This document shows positions 40,701 through 53,254 of a stretch of DNA of 64,000 bases, in pieces. Every line of letters begins with the position of its first letter. The first letter of the stretch is position 1. The DNA is from Sphagnum compactum (Eukaryota > Bryophyta > Sphagnopsida > Sphagnales): NCBI GenBank assembly GCA_965153455.1, contig OZ234503.1:15505118-15569117 (forward strand), in the 5' to 3' direction. Under the pieces are notes generated by a model, which was not told the origin of the DNA, ran no database searches, and was given only the letters and a program-made list of their open reading frames with translations. A program made the translations under genes and the position numbers.

Positions 40701-43690
40701 TTACTTTGTGCTCTACTGATTTTTTCAAGTTTTCTGCACCAGCTTCAGTGAAGTTTCAGTGCAAAAAGCTTGCCATCTTTGACAGCTTTGTCATGGCACT
40801 AATCTATGTGTGGCCAGTCAGAAAGAGCATTTTGAATCTCAAGTAGGGTGAATCAAGACAAGTCACAAGTTCATTTACCACGTTGAAGTGAAAAACACTG
40901 CACCTTGTCCTGCCACTCTGCTTCCCATGAGGTGTGGTTCTGACAACAGTCATCAATTGCAGCCATGTGCTCCATCTGCAAAACCAGCCCCAACTCTAAA
41001 CAATGTCAACAATCCCACCCAACCAAGTGCTTCATACTATTCATTCTCAATCTCTGCACATGAGATCATGGATTCCTGCTGCAACCCCTAAGACTCATTC
41101 CAATCCTCTTTGGTCCAATTCCAAGACAGATTAGGTGTTAAATAAAGCAAGGAAGCAGATGTAGCATCTGCCATTACAATGCAGTGTCATTAGATCTCAT
41201 TGCACTCCTACCTATTTTAGAGATGGAAAGTTTGTAACGGATGTAATGCAATTCTTCACTGACCAGAAAGGGTACCTTCAATCTTTTGGTCTCTGCATTG
41301 TGAAGAACCATCATTTCCTGCTTCCACCAGAATTATGGCCCCTTAGAGATCCACAACATGTGAGTTGTAGGAGACATATATCACCTCTTTCATTCTTGCA
41401 AGTTTGCTGCTGCAGCTTTTCAGAAGTTGCCAAGCAGTCACTGCTGTTAAGAACAGTGTATTCACTTGTAGGCTAAACCTCATGCTTGAGATAAAAGGCT
41501 CACAAGAAATACCTCAATGGTCTTCATATGAGATGCCCTTTCTTTCTTGCAAAGATCTTGCAATTCCATTTCTCTGTCAAAATGCTTTTGGGTTGCTGCC
41601 AACACCTCTTTTTGAACTCTATCAAGGACCTTGCTGACTTCTTGCTTCAATTGCAACTTTTCTCCCTCAGTCTGCATTGCAACACCCACAATGTGACTTC
41701 GTGAACAACAACAGTGTTTCAAGTTTCAAGCAGTTCAGCAATACAGAATCATGATGGTGATGCTAGAGAAAAACATCAGCATGGTGTCCTGTACAAATGT
41801 AGTTTAACAGCTGACTCAAAACTTGTGATCTCTGAAATGCTTCAAGGGATTGCAGACCTCTTTTCTACACATCTTTCTCAGCTCTTCCAACTCCTGCCCA
41901 AGTGGGATCAACCCAGGCAAACAGCCCTGCATCAGTTGACATGTACTGCAGATGTTTGCCACCACACCCCAAGTTTTGCAGCCATTCACAAACTAAGCCC
42001 ATGTGTCAGACCATCAAGTTAGTGAAGAATAAACATATAGGTAATTTCTTTGTTGGCTAAACAAGAGCCAAAAGGATGCAATGAAAACATGTGCTCCACC
42101 ATCCAACTGCAATGTTCATGCCATCTTCAATGCATATACACAATGGTTCCAGATACAAGAGCAAAAGAGAGCACCTTTGAAGTGCCTCTAGCACCAATGC
42201 TCTCAAGCCCCGCCTGTTTTTCCACCAATTCTAACTTCTCTTCCTCCAAATTCCTGAGGGATCACGTCCGAGTTAAAGGATTATACAAGCCAGGAGCAGA
42301 TGAGGGTAACCTACAGTGTGCACCTAGTGAATTTGCAAAGGCATCCACAACACTAATCTGTAAGCACCAGGCTATACAGGCAGAATGCTCACAATTGAAG
42401 GTCAAAAATACAACCTTTCCAACTGCTTTCTTGATAACTTGTTGTCCAGGACTTTTGCTCCTTCATTCTCTTTCACCCTCTGCAATTCCAATGTCCAAGT
42501 CTCCAAAATCAGCACAAAAATTTATGCTTTGGAATTTGTGACACAAATTCTCAACACATGAACAAATGTGTTTAAAATTCAAGCAGGTTGCACAAGACAG
42601 AAGGATCCTTCAACCTTCAATCTTCAACCTTTTGGAGCTGTACATGTAAACAATTGTCAATGCACAATCCTCAACGTCTGATACACATTTTCAACAGCAG
42701 ATTACCACTTTGGTGGGAATGTAAGAAAAGAAAAACCTGATGAAGAATAGTAAGCTCCTTTTGCAATGCAACAATCTTGTTTTGTGCATTCATTAACTCT
42801 CTATAACTTCCCACCTGCAAAAGGTTGACAAATGCTGCTATATGTCATAAAAGAAGAAGCGAAAAGACTCAGCCAACTACTCTCCAATGCAAGGATAGAT
42901 TGTTTGCAAAATACAGTGATCTTGCAAATCTCCATGTCTCATAGTGCTGCTGTTTGCCGCAGATGGACACCTTCTAGCATTTGGGTCATTATATGAAGTT
43001 CTTGTATTACAAGAACCCACACAAGACAAGACTCCACATGGGTTGTTGTTTGACTGACAATTCAGTTGACTACTACTGTCTACAAGAACTGTCATGCATC
43101 TGGAAGGTTTTGAATGATCCATTGTAAGCAGTTGCTGGAGCTTGATGCATTTTCAAGGTAAATTCAAGGAGGATAAATTGAGCATTAACTTCAAAGGACA
43201 TCTGGAGGAGCTCAACAGAGAAGGAGATGAAGGAAACAAATATCAACCTCTGAAGCTGCAAGCTTCTCATCATCATGACGACCTCCCTTTGTAGCAGATA
43301 CCTTTGTGGCATCCTTAAACTCTTTGATCTGTGAAGCTGTCTCCTTCAATATTTCTTGAATCTCACTCTCAATACAGCCCGCCTCCTCACTTACATAATC
43401 CTGCAGCACACACAAAAGAATTTCCAAAATAGAACGAGCTGCTCCCTCAATTGGTGAAAGTAAAGCCCAAGAAATGTCATTCAAAGCAGAAGAACATGCC
43501 CCGGAATTCAGACCGATCTTAAGATTGGACAAAAGAGACCTACCTCATCCTCCTCATCATCGTGGTGTTGGGAATGCCATCCAACAGGGGCGTCTTCAAA
43601 TTGGTGCAGAAGGCGATTGAGTTGCAACAGCTTGCCTGCTAATCGCTCTTCCAGCGATGACCACACCCGGATTGCTTCTTCATTCGCCAT
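37799..43690 (-). CDS. Unrecognised coiled-coil protein, 19 exons
   Basis: I do not recognise the family. Nineteen exons on the minus strand join in frame to 612 aa: 43690-43544, 43400-43248, 42814-42737, 42479-42415, 42253-42175, 41893-41858, 41671-41513, 41317-41276, 40975-40904, 40665-40531, 40233-40168, 40056-39908, 39688-39649, 39377-39285, 39209-39144, 39057-38974, 38741-38613, 38364-38254 and 37933-37799. The protein starts MANEEAIRVWSSLEERL. It is rich in charged heptad-like helices, for example NLEEEKLELVEKQ, EIELQKKISIAVEEKK and ELEEKEKERISLKRK. No signal peptide, membrane segment or enzyme motif is seen. All internal exon ends except those of exons 4 and 12 are phase 0, which supports the model. 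It could be a cytoskeletal or centriolar scaffold, but that is only inference. Small exons make single-exon errors possible. Confidence 0.75.
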
Positions 43691-44000
43691 TGTCTGTCGT
43701 CCTTTCCTTTTGATTTACAGATGATTATGCTTCTCTTCTCCCAAAGAAGAAGCACAAAAAGGTACTACGAACGCAAAGCCGATAAACACGAAATTTCACA
43801 AAACTCCCCTGACAATTGAACCCTACAGATATGGTTCACGTCCGTCCCGAGCTACTTTGCAAAATGCATGTGTGCTCATGGGTAGATATAAGCAGCAAGT
43901 TTCTGCATCTGCTGGATGCATCATTGAATCCAAGCACGTACGCATGACAACCGGATGGAAGAGCAAACGAGAGTCCAAATCCCCGCCTTCCAGCATGTAC
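43691..44000. promoter_or_regulatory. Upstream region of coiled-coil gene
   Basis: About 310 bp between the start codon at 43690 (minus) and the tandem repeat block. No definite promoter element was identified. The frames here on both strands lack domains. Confidence 0.35.
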
Positions 44001-44580
44001 GATCCACAACTCTGGAGCAACAATTACTATGGTCCACGACAACGAGGAAACTGAGAGACCGTAACAATAGGAGGATGCAAGAGAGGATCCACAACTCTGG
44101 AGCAACAGATCTAGTCCACACGACAACGAGTAAACTGAGAAACCGTAACAACAGGAGGATGCAACAGAGGATCCACAACTTTGTAGCAACGTGTCTAGTA
44201 CACGACAACGAGGAAACTGAGAAACCGGAACAACAACAGGATGCAACAGAGGATCTACAGGTCTGGGACAACAGATCTAGTCCACAGCAACGAGGAAACT
44301 GAGAAATTACCGTAACAAACAGGATGCAACAGGAGATCCATAACTCGAGAGCAACAAATGTAGTCGATAGCACTGAGGAAACTGAGAAACCATAACAACA
44401 GGATGCAGAGGATCCTCTGGCTCAACAACTGATCTAGTCCACGACGACAAGGAAACTGAAAAACCGTAACAACAGTATGCAACAGAGGGAAACGATGAGA
44501 ATCTCAATTTCCAGCAGCAGAACTACGATCCACAATTCTCTAGTGCTACACAACAACGAGAGGAAAACTGAATATTAACC
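44001..44580. repeat. Tandem repeat of 76-85 bp, seven degenerate units
   Basis: Units start at GATC near 44001, 44086, 44170, 44252, 44335, 44411 and 44527. They share GATCCACAACTCTGGAGCAA, CGACAACGAGGAAACTGAGA and AACAACAGGATGCAACAGAG. The block lies between the divergent coiled-coil and prohibitin genes and produces long repeated false frames on both strands. Confidence 0.88.
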
Positions 44581-45502
44581 GAACAAGCAGAAACTGCACG
44601 ACGATTTTGTTGAGAAAGGAAAAAGGAAAGAAAGGAAGTGAAAGTTCAAAAGCCTACATTCATTCCCCGCTGCTTTCTCGCCCGCACAAGTCGGAATGTC
44701 TGCGATGCATGTCAGGAGTGCACACCGAGAGACGAGATATTGTCAGCTCTTGGATATTAGCTTGGTTGCACAACCATGCCAAATATTTTGATGAAGAAAA
44801 AGCTGCTGCATGTGGAAAAATTCGCAGCAACTCCAAAAAATAACAATAAATGAAGATTGTAGTAGATCTATAAATTTTTTGTATCCTTTTTTTGCAGCGG
44901 CGAAGAAGCAGATCGGAGCACAGGGAAAATCGTATTGCGACAGCATCAAAATGGGCGCGCGCGACGCCGACACTCTCGCAAACTACCAACCGCCATCTTC
45001 ACCCTCCTCTGCAGTCCGGCCGAAATCTGCATCCCCAAACACCCAGATCTCAAAACCAAAATCCAGATCTCAAAACCATAATCCAGATCTCAAAACCGTC
45101 CCCCCACCCCCCACAATGTTTTTTTAATTTTTAGTAATATTATAAAAAATTTAAGTGTTAATTGGGAATAAAATATAAGTGTGAACTGAGATAGCTAAAG
45201 CTTGAAAAGAGGTCAAACGTTGGACTAAACCCTAACCCTAAAAAAGTCCCAGAACGGGGCTCGCTCTCAAGGCTAACCCCAAAAGCACACACACACACAC
45301 TCTCTCTCTTTCTCGTGTCTTTGTGTCTGTCTGTCTGTCTGTCTGTCTCCCCTCGTGTCTGTCTTTGCGATTGCGTGGCACGATCTGTGTTGCATGCTAT
45401 CGATCACACAGCTCGCGTGTGGAGAATCTGAAGCTTGAAACAGAGAGGTTTGACGACTCACTCACTCACTCACTCACGGACTGACGGAGCGAGTGTGTGA
45501 AA
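44581..45502 (+). promoter_or_regulatory. Prohibitin upstream region with telo box and microsatellites
   Basis: TAAACCCTAACCCTAAAAA at 45226-45244 is a double telo-box-like motif about 260 bp upstream of the prohibitin ATG. An (AC)n, (TC)n and (TGTC)n compound microsatellite spans 45286-45348. A short triple of ATCCAGATCTCAAAACC phrases lies at about 45043-45100. (CACT)n at 45460-45477 lies just before the start. Confidence 0.6.
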
Positions 45503-47771
45503 ATGAACCTGAATAATATGCGGAATGTTAGGTTGCCCCAAGCTTCGGGGCCGGCAGGGACGTTGGCGAGGTTGGCGTTGATAGGTGGGGTTGGATTGTA
45601 CGCGGCGTTCAATAGTTTGTATAATGTGGAGGGAGGTCATCGCGCCATTGTCTTCAATCGTTTGGTCGGCGTCAAGGACAAGGTTTGCTGCTTTTCTTTT
45701 TACTTTTTTAGCCCTTCGGGTTGGGAAGGGTTTAGATGTGGGTGTTCTAGGGTTTTGCATTGGGAAGGGTTTATATGTCGATTTTCTAGGGTTTTGCATA
45801 CTGTGAGTTTTCTTAGAAAGTGGAGAAGGAGAGGCGAAGTTCTTTTATCTCTTGTTTGTGGAATGCATCATACTATTACTCCTTTTCCTTGTTTTGCATT
45901 TCCCCTGTCTCTTGTTCTCCAATTGTGCCAAAGTGGGCAAAGCTCTGGAGGCAGTAGGATGCACTAAAAAGTTTGGAAAGATGAAGGGAAGAGTCTGTGG
46001 TGGTGGGGTTAGGGTTTTGTTGAAACCACCTTCTGTTGACTCATGGGGAAGTACAAATGCTTGCAGGTGTATCCAGAGGGGACACATTTTATGATCCCTT
46101 GGTTTGATAGACCTGTGATTTATGATGTGCGCGCCAGACCAAACATTGTGGAGAGCACCTCTGGTAGTCGGGATCTCCAGATGGTACAATCTTCTGCTCT
46201 TTGTATACAGATTAGGAGCATGCAAGCATTATCATCTGCAGATGAACCTGCTCAATGGGCTCACATGGCAACCTAAATGCAGCAGCAAGAAAAGAATATT
46301 GCTGTTTTCTAGGCTCTGTGGTGTTAAACTGGGCTATTGAACAAAGTTTGATTTTTGTAACTGTCTTGATGTACAGGTTAAAATCACATTGCGAGTGCTT
46401 ACACGGCCCATGGCAGACAAGCTGCCAACAATCTATCGCACCCTAGGTCAGGACTATGCAGAGCGTGTTTTGCCGTCAATTGTGCAGGAAACATTGAAGG
46501 CTGTCGTTGCACAGTATAACGCTAGCCAGCTTATCACCCAGCGTGAGGTATGTAGTCTCTTGTATTCTTCTTGTAGATAGTGTGTAGCTATGTTTCTTGA
46601 TCCTTAGCGAACATCATGAATGAGAGAGTCTTTCCTTTATTTTTGGAAATGCAACAGAAATTCAGGACATATATTTTGTATATAATGGTTTGCCTGAAGT
46701 GGATCGTCATATTCTTATCTTCACCCACCATCAGGTGCTGATGAAGTCAGTGGGTAGGCATGACAGCTCATCACTGCTATTCATGATGAAGATGACAGTC
46801 TGACACTTTGTGAGCAACTCTCATAAGGTTATGACTGAACAAACTCATTGTCATGTTACCTTCAGATTGTCGTTGTGGAGGTTTCTCCTCATTTTGATAG
46901 ATATAGGTTCTTGTATTTTCTTGTGGCAGGATAGACTATTGTTTTGAGCATGCTTGTTGGAAAATATTCTCAGTTCTCATGAAGGTTATTGTTGGAAAAT
47001 GTCTAACCCTAAAAGCTCTCAGTAGCATTCATTTAGAAGCTTCATTGTACGTAATTAGTCCATGTATAGTATGCAAGGATTAACCCATTCTCGAGTAGCA
47101 CAAAGCCTGCTTTGGGCTGATTTCCAGAAATGATACATCACAACTGAGAAAGTAGCTCTCAGATGTAACACCTTTTGTTGTGTGACAGGTGGTCAGCAGG
47201 GAGATTCGGAGAATTCTTAATGAACGGGCTGTTGGCTTTAACATTGCATTGGACGATGTGTCCATCACCAATCTCACATTTGGGCGTGAGTTTACTGCAG
47301 CTATTGAAGCAAAGCAAGTTGCTGCCCAGGAAGCTGAGCGGGCTAAGTTTGTGGTAGAGAAGGCAGAACAGGACAAGCGGAGTGCTATCATTCGTGCACA
47401 GGTCCTTCTCATCTTTCAACTGCCTTTAGCTGCTTGTGTCTCGCTTTGTGAGAATCCTTTGAGAGCCACAGGTTAGAATGCTGTTGCTGATCCTATTGCT
47501 TGTTGTGAATGATCAGCATTTAATATTGTGTTCTCTGAACACTGATATATTGCAGGGAGAGGCTAAGAGTGCACAACTTATTGGTGATGCTATCTCAAAC
47601 AATCCTGCCTTCATAACTCTGCGGAAGATTGAGGCCAGCCGTGAAATTGCCAACACAATCTCCACTTCTCAAAATCGCGTGTTTCTCAGTGCTGACTCTT
47701 TGCTCCTCAATCTGCAAGACATGAGTGTTGAAGATGTAGCCCTTACGTCAGCAATGAAGAACAAGAAATAA
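45503..47771 (+). CDS. Prohibitin (PHB2-type) of the inner mitochondrial membrane
   Basis: SPFH/band-7 protein of 298 aa that in other eukaryotes forms ring complexes with the PHB1 type in the inner mitochondrial membrane. Five exons: 45503-45682, 46067-46183, 46377-46547, 47189-47401 and 47556-47771, all phase 0. An N-terminal hydrophobic segment (about residues 20-38, [20 protein letters not shown]) is the membrane anchor. The band-7 core includes [29 protein letters not shown] and [20 protein letters not shown]. The C-terminal helix is [20 protein letters not shown] then [19 protein letters not shown]. The extended N-terminus before the anchor and the YPEGTHF motif point to the PHB2 type. 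The protein ends in AMKNKK. Confidence 0.96.
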
Positions 47772-48369
47772 AAAAAAATTACTGTCCCAGAGTGAAGGCT
47801 CAGCAAATGAATTCTCTTCCTCGTATGTCCTTTTCTCCTTGGCCTGTTGATTGTTCTATTTTATTTTGTAGTTATTAGATTTTTGGAGTATACCAGGATC
47901 GTGCAACAATTCATGCTGCTACTATTATTATCCTTTGCATCATAGATATATGTACGACATTTTTGATAGAGCTTCTAAAATTTGTATGAAGGTCTTAGCT
48001 TGTACTTAAATCAATACCTCATCAAGTTTCCACAATGATTATCAAGGATAATGACTTCTCTCTTGCTGGTCATTGCATTGCAATTGTAGTGCAGAAAACA
48101 GAAGTCGAACATCAAATTGCAGGTTGCCATTGCCATTATGGTCTCATTTCTCCTTGTTTCAGGCCTGCACTCTCTTTGGGAACTCTTAAAGAACGCCTTT
48201 GGGAACTTGGGAAGAACTTTGGGAATTGAACTTTTCAGGCTAGAATTACATGGAAATTTTGATGGATGAATGTGCTATTATGGTCAAACGTTGGATGCTT
48301 TTCATCAATCCTGTCCTGCAGTATATTTGAGCTATTGACGCTTACACACACAACACTGACCGACTCCAA
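47772..48369. other. 3' flank of prohibitin, no gene seen
   Basis: Probably the 3' UTR at its left edge. The frame at 48035-48229 has no recognisable domain. Confidence 0.5.
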
Positions 48370-48785
48370 CCTTCAGACCAAAAGACATCGAAATTCTGTG
48401 GATGAATGAACTAATTAACATAATCTGAATGGCTTTCATCCTTCTTGGTCTCAGGAATAAAAAAAAGATACGGAAATGTTTGTGGATGAATGAACTAGTA
48501 ATATCGGGTGGGTTCCTTTCATCCGATTCAGTAACATGAACAAGACCAGGAACCTTCAGGCCGAGAGATACGGAAATTTTGTAGATGAATGAACTAATCA
48601 ACATAATGTGGATGATATTCACCAACCCTTCTTGGTCTCAGGAACAAGAGATACTGAAATTTAGGTGGATGAATGAACTATTGAATGAAGTAGGTAGTAT
48701 CATTGGGCGGATTCTTTTCAGTGACAAGAAGAAGACCGGGAACCTTCAGGCCGAAAGGTTCGGAAATTATGTGGATGAATGGAGT
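48370..48785. repeat. Higher-order direct repeat, 183-189 bp period
   Basis: GTGGATGAATGAACT-like phrases occur at about 48399, 48482, 48582, 48664 and 48771. Alternate spacers are of two kinds: one with ACATAATnTGnATG and CTTGGTCTCAGGAA, the other with TATCnGGnGG and GGAACCTTCAGGCCGA. The true period is therefore the pair (48399 to 48582 to 48771). About 2.3 degenerate copies lie just upstream of the CAT gene. Confidence 0.85.
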
Positions 48786-49078
48786 AAGGTGTACGGGATG
48801 AAGTTCATCCTACCAGGCCTCAGTGAGCCGAGGGAGAGAGAGGGAGGCACAGAGAGGGAGAAAGAGGGAGAGAGAGACAGAGCAGAAGTAGAGCGATGGC
48901 AGAATTGAGGAGAATTGAGGCGCAGTAGAGCGATTTTGATTACAGTAGCTCGTGAGTGTGAGATGTGTGCGCATGTACAGGGATTTTGAGCAACTGGATC
49001 CGACATCTGGTGCTTTTTTTTGGCCCTGTTTTTTCTCTTTTTTTTTTCCATTTTTTTTTCCCCCTTTTCCCCTCAGAG
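48786..49078 (+). promoter_or_regulatory. Upstream region and 5' leader of CAT gene
   Basis: Contains a (GA)n-rich tract (about 48831-48885) and poly-T runs just before the ATG at 49079. The open frame extends upstream of that ATG, but the upstream part is T-run-derived (Phe-rich) and unlikely to be translated. Confidence 0.4.
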
Positions 49079-52000
49079 ATGGCGGTAGAGAGGGACTTGA
49101 GGAACAGGAATTGGTGGACGGAGTTTGGAAAGGCGGCTATGCGGGCTAAAGCGTCGCCGTTGCTACTGGGAAGAGCAGCAGATGGGAAAGGATCAGAGTC
49201 AAGTGGAGGAGGAGGAGGAGGAGGAGGAGATGAGGAGGGAGGGGGGCTAAGTCGCAGATTAGGATTAGCGGATCTCATTTTGTTAGGCATTGGAGCGTCC
49301 ATCGGCGCTGGAATTTTCGTGGTCACGGGAACCGTGGCACATGATGCAGGCCCTGGTACGTTGCAAAAACTTTCCAATTGTTACCAGTTTTCAGGAATTT
49401 TCATACTTGAATTTTCATACTTCATACTGGAGCATCAGTCAGTGGCCCTCAATTGCAAGCAAAAAACTTTCTGTCAAACTCCATCGCTCCAGGTGCATGC
49501 TAGATAACTAGTGTACACAACTGCAATGGTGGTTATTTAGTAAAAGTCCAAGTAGCTAAAGACTGTGTGAGGCTAGGGTTTGCTGGTTCTTGGCCTAGGA
49601 ATTGTGCAGCTCCAGGTACGAGGTAACTACTGACCCTAGAAAGTGTCCAGCTCTGGAAAGTAGGACATGATCCCGGATTTGAGAAGAGAGAGAGAGAGAG
49701 AGCACATACTGCATGTGGTGGTACGTGATACTGCTGCAAATCGATATGGAAGAACGTGATACTTTCAAATGTACAGTCCTTTGAAGGTCTGTAGGGATGA
49801 CTGCTACAGAAGTCTTGGTAAAAGGAACTCCATTCAAGTTTACTGTGGTGGGTGCGGATCGGGACAGGGGTGGTGTTGAGTTTTGCACTGGCAGCACTGG
49901 TGTGTGTGCCAAATGCTCTGAGTTATGCAGAGCTTTCGAATCGTTTTCCAGCTCTTGTCGGGGGTGCTTATCTGTACTCATATTCTACGTTCAATGAACT
50001 TACTGCATTTTTAGTGTTCTGTCACCTTATGGTGGACTATCACATTGGTGCTGCAAGCATTACTCGCAGCCTTGCAAGCTACTTCATCACTCTGTTGCAG
50101 GTGAAGTTTTACCTTTTCTTTTCCTTGGATGATTTGCACCTCCTCCAACAGGAAAGAGAGCCATGAAGTTGGTGATTTCCCTCAGTTCTGATCCCAAGGG
50201 TTTTGGTTTTCTGCAGGTATTTCCGGTGGTGCAATCACTGCCAGCATGGGTAGGGCCGGGGGGTTTGGAGCTTCTTGGAGGTGTACTGTCCATCAATGTT
50301 TTAGCCCCTTTGTTTCTGGTTGCCCTCACTGTCATTCTGTGCCAAGGTGTCCGAGAATCATCGATCATTAATGATGTCATGACTGTGGCAAAGGTAGATC
50401 AATGTTTCCCCCGATTGACATCCGACTTTCTCCACTTCCTGGAACTGGGTTGTTTTTGAAGGCAGAGTTTTGTTTGAAATTTCATTGGATTTCTGAAGAA
50501 TTTTAATGGTTTGAAAAAGAGGTCTACTTTCCAGTTTGCAACTTATGTCTCCAAAGATGTGAAGTTCCTACATGAAAGTTTTCTTTGACACATTGCTGTG
50601 CTGCTCTAAGTTGTTACAGCTACACCTGAGACATCTTACAATTGGTTATAGGGTCTTCATCAGAATTGAGTAGTGTACCTGACACCTGTGATGGCTTGCT
50701 GACATATCACATACTGTGGGGATTCAAGGTGGTGATAGTATTGATGGTCATTGCTGTCGGGTGTTCAAAAGTGGACCCTTCAAATTGGACCCCCTTTGCA
50801 CCCAATGGAGCGACAGCAATCATCACAGGAACAACCATTGTTTTCTTTGCATACGTAGGATTTGATGCTGTCGCAAACTCGGCAGAAGAGAGCAAAAACC
50901 CACAAGTAAACTCTACTATGGCCCAGTCATTTAGCTTGTCCCTTTCTGCTATTCTATCTGCTCATCTAAATCCTGAAATTTCTGAGCCCTCGTTTCACTT
51001 GCTAGGGTGGAGATCTAATACTTTTCCTGTAGCGAGATTTGCCATTAGGCATACTCGTTAGTCTGTTGGTCTGTGCAGGGCTGTATGTTGGGGTCTGTTT
51101 GGTGATCACAGGCATGGTACCATACTTTGAACTTGGTGGAGATGCTCCACTTGCCAATGCATTTAGAGAAAAGGGTCTCACTTTTGTGAGTATCCTCATT
51201 GATGTTGGGGCTGTAGCAGGTTTGACCACCACAGTGCTTGTTGGCCTCTATGTTCAGGTATAAGCACACAATCTCCTCATCAACAAACTCAAAATTGCAG
51301 TGAAATTGGAACTTTCAAATGCCATATGGATCTTTTTTAGCTCCAGATTAACCGCATTGGAGAGTGTATGATTATTCAATTTCCAAGCTCTTGGGTCCTG
51401 TTACATCTAGTGGCAAATGCATTATGTTTGAAGTTTTCCAGCATCAAGGACTGTAGCTCTTGCCTGTTCAAACTCTTCTGCAGTCTTCACATATGTGACC
51501 CAAAGTAGTTGGTCTTTTAACTATTGTAGTTTACCTTGTAGAGTTGGAGGTGAGCTGTAAGTTGTAACCATGAGTGTGGATGTTGATGGCAGTCTCGATT
51601 GTACCTGGGGCTTGGGCGAGATGGATTGTTGCCTTCATTTTTTGCAAAAATACATCCCGACCATCACACACCTGTAGTAGCACAAATCTGGGTTGGACTT
51701 GTTGCTGCTATCTTGGCAGGGCTTTTCAATGTTAGCCACTTGTCACATATCCTCTCTGTTGGCACCCTGGTAAAGCTGCTCTGTCCTGGGTTCCACTTGT
51801 GACAATATTTCATGCATGATCTTTGAATATTTGTAAGTTCTTTCTCTTGGACATTGCAAACATTTCTTACACAGGTGCTGATGAAAACAGACAGCGTACT
51901 CTGTGGTGTGTGCATGCGTCATCATGCTGAGACTGAACCCGGAGGTGCAGTGGCAACAGCTTGAAGTACAGCCATCTGACAAGGGTCTTACCCGCTCACA

Positions 52001-53175
52001 AGAAGCGGTGGTTTGTATTGCGAGCATTGCCTTGTCTGGCTTTCTCCTTGGCTTGTGCTATCGAACAGGTGCCCATGTTGCTTATGGCATTGCATTGTTG
52101 ATGGTGATGGCTTTGTTGGCTATTCCTCTTCGTACCCGTCAGGTAAGCAGTCTTGTCAGCCCTTGAAACCTAAATGACATTATGCCACTTGTGAACCTCC
52201 TCTGGTGAAATTGCAACATAATTCTACATGATAAACCTAGTGCCAATAAAGACAAGGCAGTATCACAGCCGGTCGTGAACTTTGCAGATTCTGATATGAA
52301 TATGGTGTAAACCCACTGATGACAATGTATTTTATCATTTCATAATAAGTCCTAACGATCTACAACATATCATAAGCACAGAAACTGTGACTTCAGCAGG
52401 GTCCATTAATTGCTTAATTTGGTTACTGTACCATCTGAATCATAGTGCTAAGCTCTTTCTTCCTATCATATGGTATCCTTAGCTGTCCGTTTTTCAGATT
52501 TTGAGTTCTTGTGGTTTGATGGCAGGAATATGTACGACCATCTGGGTTTCATTGCCCTTGGGTACCATTGTTACCAGTTCTGAGCATTGCATTGAACATG
52601 TTCTTGTTTGCTCAGGTATCTCTCAAGCTCATCCTGTCTTCCAATTTTGTCATCATCATACCACCTGTACATGTCAAATTCTATGAGAGATTTAGAGGTT
52701 GAAGGTCACCCAGTCCTGGTTCTACAATTAGTTGCCTTGAATCAGATTCCAACAATTGGGTCTTTGGATGTTCCTCAAGCAGATGGTTCATACATTAATT
52801 AGCTATTTTGGTGGTAAATATTCCACATGAATGCACCAGGATTTGAAGATAAAACTTGTCCAAATTCAGATAGGCCTAGTTGTCCATACTCTTGGAGTCA
52901 GGGTTGTCATTCTATGAGGAGATGCTACACCTAGCAAATCCCAAATCTCAGGGTGAAAGCTTGTTCATGAACTGTGGTTGGTGGATGTGCTGTTGCAGCT
53001 ACACTGGGAAGCTTGGGTGCGATTTATAGTGTTAAATATCATTGCTATACTTGTGTATGCATTTTACGGCCAACACCATGCTGGTGCCAACACCACCCTC
53101 AATCAACACTCCCCTCTGTACCAAAGAGCTCCAGTTCTGGATTTGGGTATAACACCTGACAACCTGACAATCTGA
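49079..53175 (+). CDS. Cationic amino acid transporter, CAT9-like
   Basis: APC-superfamily membrane transporter of 594 aa. Nine exons: 49079-49355, 49868-50100, 50217-50393, 50729-50905, 51033-51257, 51593-51769, 51891-52142, 52526-52615 and 52999-53175. After a Gly-rich N-terminus, TM1 carries GIGASIGAGIF. CAT-family stretches follow: ALSYAELSNRFPALVGGAY, MVDYHIGAASITRSLASY, SNWTPFAPNG, FAYVGFDAVANSAEESKNPQ, RDLPLGI, GLGRDGLLPSFF and SHILSVGTL. The C-terminal extra membrane helices (CIASIALSGFLLGLCYR, FIVLNIIAILVYAFYG) and a YQRAP tail resemble Arabidopsis CAT9. The exon 7 start reads TAYSVV where relatives have TGYSVV. Length is typical. Likely membrane of vacuole or Golgi in relatives; substrate cannot be read from sequence. 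Confidence 0.95.
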
Positions 53176-53254
53176 CAGCTTGCAGGAACTTCCCAACAAA
53201 ATTCATTTGGAATGACATTTCTGTGTCACCCAAAAAAATCCAACCCATCCAAAC

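Noticed and set aside
43836-44373. Overlapping minus-strand frames with repeated LWIxxCIL and SQFPRC phrases
   Set aside because: These are read-through of the 76-85 bp tandem repeat and lack an external match that I recognise.
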